Source: an uncultured bacterium
GTDB lineage: Bacteria > Myxococcota_A > Polyangia > Polyangiales > Houyiibacteriaceae
Assembly (NCBI GenBank): GCA_938024995.1
Contig: CALJDU010000060.1
Span: 1-59,360 of the forward strand
Direction of reading: 5' to 3'
DNA length: 59,360 bases
Shown: positions 17,799 through 27,394 of the stretch, piece after piece
Layout: each line of letters begins with the position of its first letter
Position numbering within the stretch: the stretch's first letter is position 1
Translations under genes and position numbers: made by a program
The notes under the pieces: generated by a model
Told to the model about the DNA's origin: nothing
The model's database searches: none
What the model saw: only the letters and a program-made list of their open reading frames with translations

Positions 17799-17832
17799 CC
17801 AGCGAGCCAGGCGGTAGCGGCGTTCGCGTTGC

Positions 17833-18153
17833 TCAGCCCTCGTCGAGCTCGCCGTTGCGCGCCTTGGCGATCCACTTCTCGATCTCTTCTTCCACCACGC
17901 CCATCGCCTTCTTCTTGAATGGGCGAAAGACGAACGGAACGTCGAGGTCGAGCGCGACGCCGCCCGGTTCCAAATCAAGCGTCCCGGTCAGCGTAACGCC
18001 CTTCACGGTGAAGCTGACGTCAGCGTGCTTGTCGCTCGTCCAATCGGCGGTCGGTGAGTACTTCTCGAACCGCTGGCTATACGATTCCCACGCCTTGGTG
18101 GTGGCGAGCTTCGCTTGGTCGGGGCTGAGGTCGTGCTTTACAACGTGCTTCAT
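17833..18153 (-). CDS. PHA-granule-region-type small protein
   Basis: 106 residues. The pattern HDLSPDQAKLATTKAWESY, then ADVSFTVKGVTLTGTLDL and a C-terminal amphipathic helix (VVEEEIEKWIAKA) resembles the small putative polyhydroxyalkanoic acid system proteins (PHA_gran_rgn). In those proteins an N-terminal helix is followed by a short beta domain and a basic/acidic helix. Function in that family is poorly defined. It stands alone, convergent with the lipoprotein gene at 16296. No PHA synthase lies in the window. Confidence 0.65.
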   Translation of the reverse strand: MKHVVKHDLSPDQAKLATTKAWESYSQRFEKYSPTADWTSDKHADVSFTVKGVTLTGTLDLEPGGVALDLDVPFVFRPFKKKAMGVVEEEIEKWIAKARNGELDEG

Positions 18154-18251
18154 CGGGTCAGTTCTATATCAGGGCGACTTGGTGGGTGAAAGAGCGAGAT
18201 CACGCGGTTCACTTGCTTGCCTAGACGATGATTCCGCAAGAAGATTCACCC

Positions 18252-18518
18252 ATGGTGAAGCGGCTCACGTGGATCGCGGTGTCTGTCGTCGCGTTGACCT
18301 CCTGTTCTGAACCGGCCTCGTCGCCGCTCGTGGACGACGAAGGCCGACCGATCGTGGGCCGGATCGCGTTTCGGGATCACTCCGTCAACCTCACCGCGGG
18401 CACCCTCGCGGAGCACCCGAGCGAGCTTCAGGAGCTCCGCGTCGAGCGGGTCCAAGCCCGCTCTCTCACCGCGGACGTCACCCCCGAGCTCATCGCTCAA
18501 GAGCGCGAGGTCCGGTGA
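18252..18518 (+). CDS. Small lipoprotein
   Basis: 88 residues from the ATG at 18252, chosen because it begins a clean lipoprotein signal (WIAVSVVALTSC); another ATG lies 8 codons upstream. The mature part is short and charged with no recognised domain. Its TGA overlaps the GTG start of nagZ (GTGA), placing it first in a three-gene coupled unit with NagZ and a DUF2804 protein. Confidence 0.75.
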   Translation: MVKRLTWIAVSVVALTSCSEPASSPLVDDEGRPIVGRIAFRDHSVNLTAGTLAEHPSELQELRVERVQARSLTADVTPELIAQEREVR

Positions 18519-19585
18519 CCGCCACGCACCACGCCGGGTCCGACCTACGTCGCGCTGCGGGTCAGGTCCTCGTGGCGGGGTTTCCAGGAGCGGCCCTTCC
18601 CGACAACATCCGCGCGGCGCTCGCCGCGGATCGACTCGGCGGCGTGATCCTCTTCCGGAGGAACATCGAGACGCCTGAGCAGGTCCGCGCGCTGAACAAC
18701 GCCGTGATCGAGGCCGCGTCACTTCCGCACATGATCGCGGTGGACCAAGAGGGCGGTCGGGTCGCGCGCCTCGGCGCCCCCGTGATCAAGCTGCCCCCGA
18801 TGCGGCGAGTCGGTGAGCTCGGGGACGTAGACCTCACGGAGCGCCTCGGACACGCGCTCGGCGCGCAGCTTCACGCGCTGGGCTTCAACATGAACTTCGC
18901 GCCCGTCCTCGACGTGGACACCAACCCGGACAACCCGGTCATCGGCGACCGCTCCTTCTCCCGCGAGCCCGACGAGGTGGGGTCGCACGGCAGCGCGTTC
19001 GCGCGGGGTCTCTCGCGCGGCGGGGTTCTCTCGTGCGGGAAGCACTTCCCGGGGCACGGCGACACCGACCTGGACAGCCACCTCGCGCTCCCCAAGCTCT
19101 CTCACGATCGCGCGCGTCTCGATCGCATCGAGCTCGCCCCCTTCCGTATCGCCGGGCCGCACCTCGACTCCATCATGACCGCGCACGTTCTCTTCGACGC
19201 GCTCGACAAGGTGCCCGCGACGCTCTCGCGTTCGGTGATCACTGGGCTGCTCCGCGATGAGCTCGGGTTCAAGGGCGTGATCGTGAGCGACGACCTGGAG
19301 ATGAAAGCGGTGAGCGAGCGCTACGGCATCGTCGACTCCGCCATTCGCGCGATCGAAGCGGGCTGCGACGTCTTGCTCGTGTGCAGCCGCGTGGAGGCCT
19401 GCTTCGAGGCGTACGATGCGTTGGTGGAACGCGCTGAGCGTGACCCTGGCTTCGCGAACCGCCTCCTTGACGCGGCGAGGCGCGCGCGCGCGATGTGTGA
19501 ACGCCGACCCGCGACCCGCGCGGACTACGACGCGAAGCAGATCGACGCGCTCGCGTCACCCGACGACCTCAAGCGGCTCCAGTGA
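18515..19585 (+). CDS. nagZ: Beta-N-acetylhexosaminidase, GH3
   Basis: 356 residues from the GTG at 18515. GH3 NagZ signatures are GVILFRRNI, VDQEGGRVARL, FAPVLDVD, the catalytic loop GKHFPGHGDT (Lys176-His177, His181/Asp183) and the nucleophile region VSDDLEM (Asp259). NagZ cleaves GlcNAc from muropeptides during cell-wall recycling in the cytoplasm. No signal peptide is present, which fits. It overlaps both neighbours by four bases. Confidence 0.95.
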   Translation: MTATHHAGSDLRRAAGQVLVAGFPGAALPDNIRAALAADRLGGVILFRRNIETPEQVRALNNAVIEAASLPHMIAVDQEGGRVARLGAPVIKLPPMRRVGELGDVDLTERLGHALGAQLHALGFNMNFAPVLDVDTNPDNPVIGDRSFSREPDEVGSHGSAFARGLSRGGVLSCGKHFPGHGDTDLDSHLALPKLSHDRARLDRIELAPFRIAGPHLDSIMTAHVLFDALDKVPATLSRSVITGLLRDELGFKGVIVSDDLEMKAVSERYGIVDSAIRAIEAGCDVLLVCSRVEACFEAYDALVERAERDPGFANRLLDAARRARAMCERRPATRADYDAKQIDALASPDDLKRLQ

Positions 19586-20544
19586 CCTCGCGAACAACAG
19601 CGCCGCTCTCGCTCGCTCCTCGAGAAGGCGGGGACCGCTTCGGGGTGTACCGCGGGCCGATCGAGGACCCCCGCGTCACAGGCTCTCGCTTCCGCCTCAA
19701 GGAGTGGCACTACATCTCGTTCGCGAGTGACCGCTATTTCCTCGCGGTCGCGGTCGTTCAGCTCGGTTACGTCGCGAGCGGCTTCTGCTACCTGGTCGAC
19801 CGAGAAACCGGAACGCGCTTCGAGTGGGAAGCGCTCTCTCCAATGGGGCGCGCCTTGTCGTTCGCACAGGGACCGACACGTGGCGCCTCTCGTTTCAAGG
19901 CCAGCGGCGCGCACGTCGAGCTCGCGCGATCACGCGCCTCGCTCTCGCTCACGCTCCGTGGGGCCGGGCGCGACGTAGTGGTGGAAGGAGACCTCGCCAT
20001 TCGCCAGAGCGCGTCGCTCTCGCTGCTCTGCGCGCTCCCCAGCGGCGGGCGCGCGTACACCAACAAAGCGGCCGCCCTCCCCGCGACCGCGCGCCTCACG
20101 ATTGACGGAGAAGCGGTCGACCTCAACGGGATGGCGGCGATCGACTGGACCCGCTCCCTCGCGGAGCGCGAGACGAAGTGGAAGTGGGCATCGTTTTCGG
20201 GGCTCGCGGATGGCGTCGCGATAGGTCTCAATCTCTCCGCCGAGGTCTACGATGACGCGAGCGGCGCCTCGCGAGAGAACGTCTTCTTTCGCGACGGCGA
20301 CCTATACATCCTGGGAGCCGCGCGCTTCGGGGTGCCCGCGCGACCCAAGAGCGAGCCGTGGACGATCATAGGAGACGACCTCGACCTGACGTTCACGCCG
20401 ATCGGCGCGCGCGCACAAAAGAAGAACTTCGGCCTGGTCGTCAGTGACTTCGTGCAGCCCTACGGAACGTTCCGGGGCGTGGTCCGCGGCGTCGAGATCA
20501 CCGATGCATTCGGCGTCGTCGAGTCACACCGAAGCGTCTGGTAG
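19582..20544 (+). CDS. DUF2804 family protein
   Basis: 320 residues from the GTG at 19582, overlapping the nagZ stop. Recognised by RLKEWHYISFASDRYF near the N-terminus, the beta-rich body and the late AIDWTRSLAERETKWKWAS motif typical of DUF2804. Function is unknown in the family. The lipocalin-like or hydroxyneurosporene-synthase-like beta fold suggests binding or modification of a lipid. Its constant pairing with nagZ here is not obviously explained. Confidence 0.85.
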   Translation: MTSRTTAPLSLAPREGGDRFGVYRGPIEDPRVTGSRFRLKEWHYISFASDRYFLAVAVVQLGYVASGFCYLVDRETGTRFEWEALSPMGRALSFAQGPTRGASRFKASGAHVELARSRASLSLTLRGAGRDVVVEGDLAIRQSASLSLLCALPSGGRAYTNKAAALPATARLTIDGEAVDLNGMAAIDWTRSLAERETKWKWASFSGLADGVAIGLNLSAEVYDDASGASRENVFFRDGDLYILGAARFGVPARPKSEPWTIIGDDLDLTFTPIGARAQKKNFGLVVSDFVQPYGTFRGVVRGVEITDAFGVVESHRSVW

Positions 20545-20553
20545 CGACGCGCT

Positions 20554-21663
20554 CTACTTACTGACGCCCAACTCGTGCTGAATGATCTTCCACACCGCGC
20601 CGGCGTCGGTCGACAGATCGCTCGGGGTCCCGTCGAAGCGCCCGCAGAACGATGACTTGAGGATCTCGGGCAACATCTTGCGCGGGCGCTCCGCCATGAG
20701 CGGATGCTTGAGGTAAATGCACACTTCCTCCGTCGCGCGGACCGACAAGCTCGCGCCGAGGTCCGGCGAGCTACGAATTCGGTTCGCGATGCGGACGATC
20801 TCCTCAAGGATGGGTCGCGAGACCTCGGGGTAGCGCGACCCGAGGATCTTGAGCTCCGCGGCGCTCGGCGGGTAGGTCATCTGGAGCGGAGCGAAGCGGT
20901 CCAGCTGCGCCGCGTCGATCCCGTACGTCCCGCCGAACTCACGACCTCGGTTGACCGCGGCGATGAACTGCACGTTCCCGGGGATGGCGATGAAGCGGTT
21001 CTCGATCGGGTGGTAGACGCGGCGCGTGCTGTCGAGCGCAGGCATCAAGGCGTTGCGGGCAGACTCGGTGCAGCGGTTGAGCTCGTCGAGGAAGATGAGC
21101 GTCCGGCGATTCGGGTCCTCTTGCGCCTCTTCGAGCGCCTCGAGCACCTCGGTCTTCACGAAGTCCGTGACCGGCGCGCCGCTCTCGCTCGCGCGCACCT
21201 GAATGGACGCGAAGAAGTCCGTCGCCTCAATCACGGCGCCGCAGTTGAAGAAGATGAAGCGCATCCCGAGCGCCTGCGCGATCGCCCGCGCCAGGACCGT
21301 CTTTCCACAACCCTGAGGACCGTCGAGCAAAATGTTGAGGCCGCTCTCGAGCAACACCTGGAGCTTTCGGCTCACGATCGGGTCAAGGTAGATGCCGTCG
21401 ACGCGGAACGGCGCCGGTCGTTCGTAGACGACCTCGATCATCCCGTGGTCATCCCGCTGCGGCTTGGTGACCTTCACCACGCGGACGAGGCACGGCGTCC
21501 CCGCGACGATCTGCGGGTCGCGGGAGAGCACGACCTTCGGCGCTCGTCGCCCGTCGAGGTGCGTCGCGCGAAACGGAAAGGAGGAGCTCTCGATCGGGTT
21601 GCGAAGGAACGTCGCTTCGCAGACGCGCCCCTCGTTGAGCTCGCTGATGGGAATCTTGGACAT
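20554..21663 (-). CDS. MoxR-type AAA+ ATPase
   Basis: 369 residues. An N-terminal beta-rich extension of about 90 residues (FPFRATHLDGRR, VVLSRDPQIV) is absent from ordinary MoxR proteins. The AAA+ core has Walker A GPQGCGKT (115-122), Walker B LIFLDE (189-194), a sensor-1 AAVNRG and an Arg-rich LDRFAPLQM segment. MoxR proteins act as chaperone-like ATPases together with von Willebrand A partners; the partner gene lies 21 bases upstream on the same strand. The pair is read as one transcription unit. Confidence 0.92.
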   Translation of the reverse strand: MSKIPISELNEGRVCEATFLRNPIESSSFPFRATHLDGRRAPKVVLSRDPQIVAGTPCLVRVVKVTKPQRDDHGMIEVVYERPAPFRVDGIYLDPIVSRKLQVLLESGLNILLDGPQGCGKTVLARAIAQALGMRFIFFNCGAVIEATDFFASIQVRASESGAPVTDFVKTEVLEALEEAQEDPNRRTLIFLDELNRCTESARNALMPALDSTRRVYHPIENRFIAIPGNVQFIAAVNRGREFGGTYGIDAAQLDRFAPLQMTYPPSAAELKILGSRYPEVSRPILEEIVRIANRIRSSPDLGASLSVRATEEVCIYLKHPLMAERPRKMLPEILKSSFCGRFDGTPSDLSTDAGAVWKIIQHELGVSK

Positions 21664-21684
21664 GGTTGTTGTTCCTAAAGGTCG

Positions 21685-24600
21685 CTATCCGCGGGCCACC
21701 GCGGTTCGCACCAGTTTCATGACGACCTCACCGAAGCGACGCACGGACTCTTCGATCGAGGCCTCACGCACCTCCACGTAATGAGGAAAGCACACCTCTT
21801 CAAGAGGCCTCACCGCGATCTGCGCGCAACACATTCCTTCTTTGGTCAGGCGCTCGACCAGATCGCGAAGGGACGCGACCGAACACTCCGTGGGGAGACC
21901 GTCGCTGATCATCACCAGCAGCTTGGCGCTCCGCGCGCTTTTCCGCGCGACCACCGCGCCGTGATAGAGCGCGGCGGCGTCGTTGTTCCCGCCGCCCGCC
22001 TGAAGCGCAGCGGCCCCGCACACGAAAGCGTCGCCGGCGTCGAAGATCTTCTTGTCGGTGAAGCCAAAGACGCGCACGTCCACGCCAGGCAACCCACGCG
22101 CGGCCTCCGCCAAGAGAACCGCGAAGCGACGCGCGAGCGTGATCGAGTCGCCCACCATCGAACCTGAGCAGTCGACCAAGACGCCGACGAAGAGGTCGGT
22201 CGTGACCCGACGCTCCCGCGCCATCAACACCCGCGGGTCTCCCCGCGTGACCATCGCGAGCGCGCGCGCCCGATCAAAACGAAAACCGCGGAGGCGCCGT
22301 CGACGGGTCACATAATGAAGCCCAAGGCCACTGAGGAAGCGGCGCATCCGCGCAGCAGGACGGATCACCTCGCGCCGCACGACCTCGTGCTCCGCGCGCG
22401 TCGCGCTCACCCGCGTGATGTTGTGAATCAGCTTGAAGTCGACCTTCGGGTTCACATTGATCCACAGCTCGCCACCGTCGCCGCCGGCCGGGCTCTCGGC
22501 GACCTCAGCGCTTGGATCGAGCACGCGGCGAACCTCGCGCTGGACCTCGTCATCCGAGATGCCCTCTCCCGCGATGGCGGAGCGCTCTTGGTCGCCGATA
22601 TCCTCGAGCCCCGCGCCGAGCGCGAGCTGACACTCCGCTCCGAAGATCTCGCGGAGACGCTTCGCGATGGAGAGCAGCTCGGGCATCGCGAGGTGCTTGA
22701 AGTTCGAATCAAAGAGCGCGAGCCCCTCCGCGACCCGCGGGTCATCGTGGCGGTTCCCGAGCCCCATCCGCAGCGCGCGGAAGAAGCGGACGAACGAGAG
22801 CCCGCTGCGCTCCATCGTATGAAGGAGCTTGCCGCTCTTGACGTGAACGTCTTGAACGCGCCGGCCAGGCTTGAGCGGGAGCGCGGTCAGCACCTGAAAC
22901 GCGAACGCGCCGAGGTCTTCGACCAAGCCCGTGAACGGGAGCTCCCGACCGCGACGCTGAAACGCGTAGCCACCGAGGGCTTTGAGGCGATCTCCGAAGT
23001 CGCCACGGTGAGCGCGGAGGTTCCGCTCAAGGTGTTCGTCAGCGACCAGGTTGAGGAGTGGGTGAAGCCCTTCTTTGGCTGCTTCGGTCCAGACATCGAG
23101 CCCGCCGTTGTCGCGATGGAAAAGGTGATGACCGATCTCGTGCAAGAGCAGGCCCTCGATGATCTCCGGCGCGCGCTCCGCTGACTCGAAGAGCGGCAAC
23201 GGCGAGACGTAGACGGCGTTCTCCCGCAGACGCGTGTAGCCCAGACCGTCGCTCGTCATGTGGACCGAAAAGCGACGCCCCGTCAGGCGCATGCCCTCTT
23301 CCGTTCCCCAGGCGTAGAGCTCCGCGAGGCGACGGAGCATCACGCTCCGCTGCGGCGACGCGGTCAAGCGGCTGAGCAGCTCGGCGCGGACTCCGTCATC
23401 GACCGAGACGAGGAGCACTTTCCGAAGGCCATCCTCGAGCGCGTCATTGTTAAAACCTCGCGTCGCGCTCAGGAACGCTTTCTCGCCCGAGCGCCCGAGC
23501 ATCAGCACCATCTTCGTGAGGAGCGCGATCGCGCCGCGGGTCTCGAGCACCTCCCGCAACATCGGGTCGGTCGTCGCGAGCACATCGCCCAAGAGGATCG
23601 GGAGCCCGACCGGGTCGCCCGCGAGCAACAGCGTCACGGCCGCGTTCTGGCGCAAGACGCGGAGCCGCACCGCGCTCACCTCGAGAAACGCTCGGAGCGC
23701 GCCTCGCCCCGCTTCGTCCAGCGCGCTCCGCGCCAGCACGTCACGAACGGCTTCGGTGTAGGCGTGCGAGCGCGAAGAACACACCAGACGCTCCGCGACG
23801 CGAGGCGCGAGACCCGCCAACAAAGCGTAGTCTTCGAACCGGAAACGAAGCGTCGTATCGGACGAGTCTGCCGCGAGCGAAATCGCGACCTCGGCGACCT
23901 CGGAAGTCGACTCTCCCGCGAGCTGGTCCGCCAGGAGCGCACGCGAAAACGCGTAACGGACGGCGTCAGAGAGCTTGCCGAATTCTCCCTCGCCCCGCGC
24001 GGCCGCGATCGCGACCTCGGTTCGCCGCCACAGACCCACGCTGTCCGCGATCAGCTCCCTCGCGCAGAGCTCCTGGTCCGCGATCCAGACGAGTGTGTCC
24101 TCTTCGCCAAGCTCAACGAGACGCGTCACCGCCTCGAAGACGATCGTGGCGTTGTCGGACGCGCAGTGACCACGGAGCGCGTCGACTGAGCGTTCGTGGC
24201 GAATCTCCGCGATCCGCTCCGGATCGACGTCTCGCTTGCGCAGGTGGACGATGACGGGCGCCCGAACGCCGTCCTCGTGAACGTAGCGCCGCAGGTTCTC
24301 GCGCGTCTCGACGCTCAGATCCGGGAACAGACGCACGACCTGAGGCGTGTGCTTCCCGAACCAGTTGGCGCAGGTCTGCGCGAGGAACGCATCTTCGAGG
24401 ATCCGGGCGAGCCACGGCCCCAGGGGACCGCGCAGCTCCTTGAGGCAGACGTCGAGAATCGACGCCGACATGAGCGCGCGATAGCGGACCTTGTCCCGAT
24501 AGCGATAGAGGCGCAGTCCTTGCGCGAATGCCCGGACCACCTCACGGCTGACGCGAAGAGAAGACAGCGCGGTCGTCGCTTCCAAGGCGTTCGCCAGGTC

Positions 24601-26688
24601 GCCCGTCCCCTCCAGCTCGCGAACGACCGCGAAGGCGTGCTTCTCGTACCGGAAGAGCCAGCTGTGACCGATCAGCGAGAGCTCCGTTTGATAAGCGAAG
24701 CGCTGGGTCACGAGTTCGTCGAGTTGGAAGCGCTCCTGTTCCGTCAGCTCCTGCAGGATCGGGTCGAGCGCCAGGCAGACCACCGCGGGTTCATCGGCGC
24801 ACGCGATCAGCGCCGTCCCGATCAACAAGAGACCGTCACGACCGAGCGGGAGCGAGCGCCGCGACCACGCGTCGCAAACGCCGGACGCGGACGCGCAGAG
24901 CGCGGGCTCGATCGCGACCGCGATGGTCTTATCGATCGCGCGGGCGATCGCGACGCGCTGTGACTCGGCCAGCACGGCGACTCCGCTCGCGCGAACCGTG
25001 AGCACCGGAGCCGGAGCGGGGGATCGCTCGACCGCCCACGCGCGAACCTCGGGGATAGCGTGATCGAGGAGCAGCGGCGCGAGCGCGCGCTCCTTTCCGT
25101 ATGGCAGCGTCGAGCAGTAGTCGACGCACCTGAGCGCCGTGGTGAGCAGCTCATCCGGGACGCGCATCAACGCGACCGTGAACTGCGTGGTTGAGAGCGC
25201 GCGACCGAACTCTCCGAAGATCCGCTGAAGCGCTTCGTTTTCTTCCGGGCGCGGCAGCGCGAGCCACTCACAGACGAAGATCTCGAACACCTCGCTGGTC
25301 GCGCGCTCCGCGAGCAGGCTCGCGAACGTGGTGATGCGGAGCTCGCCGCGGAGCTCGTTGCGCGCGAGGGCCTCGAAGAAGTGGCGCACGAAAGGCTTCA
25401 GTTTGCTCGGGCGGATCGGGAGCACGCGCGGCAGCTCTTGAGGCGCCGCGTAGAACACCTGCGCCGCGCGAATCGCGAGACCGCCACCGGGAACACGGCG
25501 GCTCAGCTCGCCCATGAGCTTGTCGCGCTGGCTCTGATTGAGCCCCTCGAACAGACGCGCAGACGCCGCCGGGTGAGCCGCGACCGCGTCAAAAAACCGG
25601 TCGCGCCCAAGCGTGGTGGTCGCGAGCTCGAGCGGGGTGGCCCCGCGATGGATGAGGAGAACAAAGATGACGACCCGAAGGTCGAGCTCGCCAGCCTGCG
25701 TCATCATCGCGTGAGAGAGCAACGCCGCGTGGACCTTTGCTGCGCCGCAAGACGTATCGCTGAGCGATCCAGCGGCCTCGCGCCGGTCCTCCTCGTCCAA
25801 GAACGCGAACGTCAGCGCGTTCGGGACCGCGCGAACGAGCCAACGAATGGCGTCCGCCGGGACGGAGCGGTCTGGGTCCGCCGCGTGTTTGGCGATGACA
25901 TGAAGCATCGAGACCTCGAGGCGCAGCGGATCGCTCGCGTCACCGGTCGGTCGGTCAAGGCGGCGCAGGAGCTGGCCACGGCTCGCCTCGGTCGCGGCGA
26001 ACGAGAGAGCGAGCAGCTCGTCGAGGACATCGCGATCCTCCGCTTCACACGTCTGACGGAGCGAGCTCAGCTCCCTCGCGGCCTCCGTGTTCGCGAAGGC
26101 GCGGATGGCGGAGGTGTTTGTGAGGGAACGTCGGCGACCGTACCGAAGCGCTCTTCGAAGCGAGTCCTCATGGGTCGCGAAGTACCGCGTCACGCGCTCG
26201 GCCGAGAGCGCGCCGCGGCGACCCAACGCCAACACGAGCTGCGGCGCGTCCGGGCTGAGGAAGACATCCTCGGGGACATCCGCGCCGTTCACGGGATCAC
26301 TCGTCAGGTGCAGCGCAAAGCGGGAGCTTGGCCAACGGCGAAGCGCTTCCGCGCGGACCTTGGCGTCACGATGAAAAAAGGCGAAGCCCCGGAGCGCCTC
26401 GAGCGGTTGCTTGTCGACAAGATCGAGCGCCGCGTCGCGCACTTCGCGGGCCGGGTCCTTGAGCGCGCGGAGCACCGCCAAACGCGCGGGCTTGCCGGTC
26501 GCGTCCGCGAGGACAGAAACCGCGGCGGCCCGAATCGCGATGTCAGGGTGGATGAGCGCCGACTCGAGCACCGCGAAGAACGGCGCGCGATCGACGAGGT
26601 TCATCCCCGCGAGCTGAACGAGCGAATCAGCGCTCGTGTGATCGAGCGAGTCGTCTCGGAGCTGTCGAAAGAGGTGGAGGTCGCGCAT
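21685..26688 (-). CDS. Giant HEAT-repeat / HExxH zincin-like / von Willebrand A protein
   Basis: 1667 residues, no signal peptide. The N-terminal two-thirds is alpha-helical solenoid with HEAT-type repeats, clearest at about 40-140 (PDIAIRAAAVSVLADATGK, DPAREVRDAALDLV). Around 1182 is LLLHEIGHHLFHR, a metallopeptidase-like HExxH. An Asp/Glu-rich helix about 30 residues later (VADEHLERN) could supply a third ligand. A basic linker leads to a C-terminal VWA domain from about 1490 with MIDAS motif VDCSGSM (about 1505), GGGNNDAA and ISDGLP. It is followed after 21 bases by the MoxR ATPase. HExxH plus VWA partners of MoxR are known (DUF2201-like), but fusion to a huge HEAT array is unusual. Likely role: ATPase-driven assembly or quality control of a large target; the substrate is unknown. 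Confidence 0.88.
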   Translation of the reverse strand: MRDLHLFRQLRDDSLDHTSADSLVQLAGMNLVDRAPFFAVLESALIHPDIAIRAAAVSVLADATGKPARLAVLRALKDPAREVRDAALDLVDKQPLEALRGFAFFHRDAKVRAEALRRWPSSRFALHLTSDPVNGADVPEDVFLSPDAPQLVLALGRRGALSAERVTRYFATHEDSLRRALRYGRRRSLTNTSAIRAFANTEAARELSSLRQTCEAEDRDVLDELLALSFAATEASRGQLLRRLDRPTGDASDPLRLEVSMLHVIAKHAADPDRSVPADAIRWLVRAVPNALTFAFLDEEDRREAAGSLSDTSCGAAKVHAALLSHAMMTQAGELDLRVVIFVLLIHRGATPLELATTTLGRDRFFDAVAAHPAASARLFEGLNQSQRDKLMGELSRRVPGGGLAIRAAQVFYAAPQELPRVLPIRPSKLKPFVRHFFEALARNELRGELRITTFASLLAERATSEVFEIFVCEWLALPRPEENEALQRIFGEFGRALSTTQFTVALMRVPDELLTTALRCVDYCSTLPYGKERALAPLLLDHAIPEVRAWAVERSPAPAPVLTVRASGVAVLAESQRVAIARAIDKTIAVAIEPALCASASGVCDAWSRRSLPLGRDGLLLIGTALIACADEPAVVCLALDPILQELTEQERFQLDELVTQRFAYQTELSLIGHSWLFRYEKHAFAVVRELEGTGDLANALEATTALSSLRVSREVVRAFAQGLRLYRYRDKVRYRALMSASILDVCLKELRGPLGPWLARILEDAFLAQTCANWFGKHTPQVVRLFPDLSVETRENLRRYVHEDGVRAPVIVHLRKRDVDPERIAEIRHERSVDALRGHCASDNATIVFEAVTRLVELGEEDTLVWIADQELCARELIADSVGLWRRTEVAIAAARGEGEFGKLSDAVRYAFSRALLADQLAGESTSEVAEVAISLAADSSDTTLRFRFEDYALLAGLAPRVAERLVCSSRSHAYTEAVRDVLARSALDEAGRGALRAFLEVSAVRLRVLRQNAAVTLLLAGDPVGLPILLGDVLATTDPMLREVLETRGAIALLTKMVLMLGRSGEKAFLSATRGFNNDALEDGLRKVLLVSVDDGVRAELLSRLTASPQRSVMLRRLAELYAWGTEEGMRLTGRRFSVHMTSDGLGYTRLRENAVYVSPLPLFESAERAPEIIEGLLLHEIGHHLFHRDNGGLDVWTEAAKEGLHPLLNLVADEHLERNLRAHRGDFGDRLKALGGYAFQRRGRELPFTGLVEDLGAFAFQVLTALPLKPGRRVQDVHVKSGKLLHTMERSGLSFVRFFRALRMGLGNRHDDPRVAEGLALFDSNFKHLAMPELLSIAKRLREIFGAECQLALGAGLEDIGDQERSAIAGEGISDDEVQREVRRVLDPSAEVAESPAGGDGGELWINVNPKVDFKLIHNITRVSATRAEHEVVRREVIRPAARMRRFLSGLGLHYVTRRRRLRGFRFDRARALAMVTRGDPRVLMARERRVTTDLFVGVLVDCSGSMVGDSITLARRFAVLLAEAARGLPGVDVRVFGFTDKKIFDAGDAFVCGAAALQAGGGNNDAAALYHGAVVARKSARSAKLLVMISDGLPTECSVASLRDLVERLTKEGMCCAQIAVRPLEEVCFPHYVEVREASIEESVRRFGEVVMKLVRTAVARG

Positions 26689-27394
26689 GAGCTTGAGCGG
26701 TACGAAGGATGGACTACAGAACCACGATCGCGAGCCGCGAAAATGATCTCCCCGCGCCTCAACGCGTGGTTCATCGATCTCAAAGAGATCATCACATCGC
26801 TCCTCGGCGCGACCTCAGCCCTTCAGCGCTCAGAGAGCGCGACGAAGTAGAGAGATCACGTGCTCCGAGCTGGAGCGCTTGTGGTCATGAACAACGAGCT
26901 GGGGAACGAGCGACGATTCGGCGCGCGTGAGCGCTTGTAAACGGCACGAGCGAGAAATGACCCACGCTGCCTCTCACCGCTCACGCGTCACCCAATGTCG
27001 CGAGCGACAGGCCGGGAGCGAACGGAACAAGAGAGAGCGAGAAAGAGGTCGTCCAAACTCATCCGGGGTCCGCCGCGCATCGCGCAGAAGACCGGGTGGT
27101 CAGCGAATGAGGGACCTACGTGAAGCCGCTCCCACCAGAGAGGCCTTCGTGCTCACGTAGCGCCCGCGGCGAACCGCGGTGACGTTTGAGAACGCGCGAA
27201 GCGTCCCCGACCGAACCGACACAATCCGAGTCCGCGCTCGGCGAACCGAGCACGGACGAGTTTCACAGATCGCGATCGTGGTTTGTCGGACCCGGAGGGT
27301 CAGACAGAGAATCGAAGTAGGGCGGCTGTACTCATAGGCGTCCTCGGGCCACGCGAACGTAACCACCGTCCCATAGGCCGCAAGGGGCCGCGGT
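26689..27394. other. Non-coding spacer of about 0.7 kb
   Basis: No convincing gene in any frame: open frames here are short, Arg-rich and lack codon bias, and no tRNA or rRNA pattern is visible. The only structure noted is inverted repeats, chiefly the hairpin at 27230-27257 and CCGCGG-CGAA-CCGCGG near 27165. It lies upstream of the giant VWA gene and downstream of the cytochrome gene, both on the minus strand, so it should contain the promoter of the MoxR/VWA operon. Confidence 0.6.
27230..27257. other. Strong hairpin in the long spacer
   Basis: GTCCGCGCTCGG, loop CGAA, CCGAGCACGGAC gives a twelve-base stem with one mismatch. No T-run follows on either strand, so it is not a classic intrinsic terminator. 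It could be an RNA structure or a protein site upstream of the MoxR/VWA operon. Confidence 0.5.

Noticed and set aside
25381..26850. 489-codon plus-strand frame within the giant VWA gene
   Set aside because: Antisense shadow; the HEAT-repeat frame has the coherent protein pattern.
26927..27160. 77-codon plus-strand frame in the long spacer
   Set aside because: Arg/Ser-rich, no ribosome site, no recognisable protein pattern.
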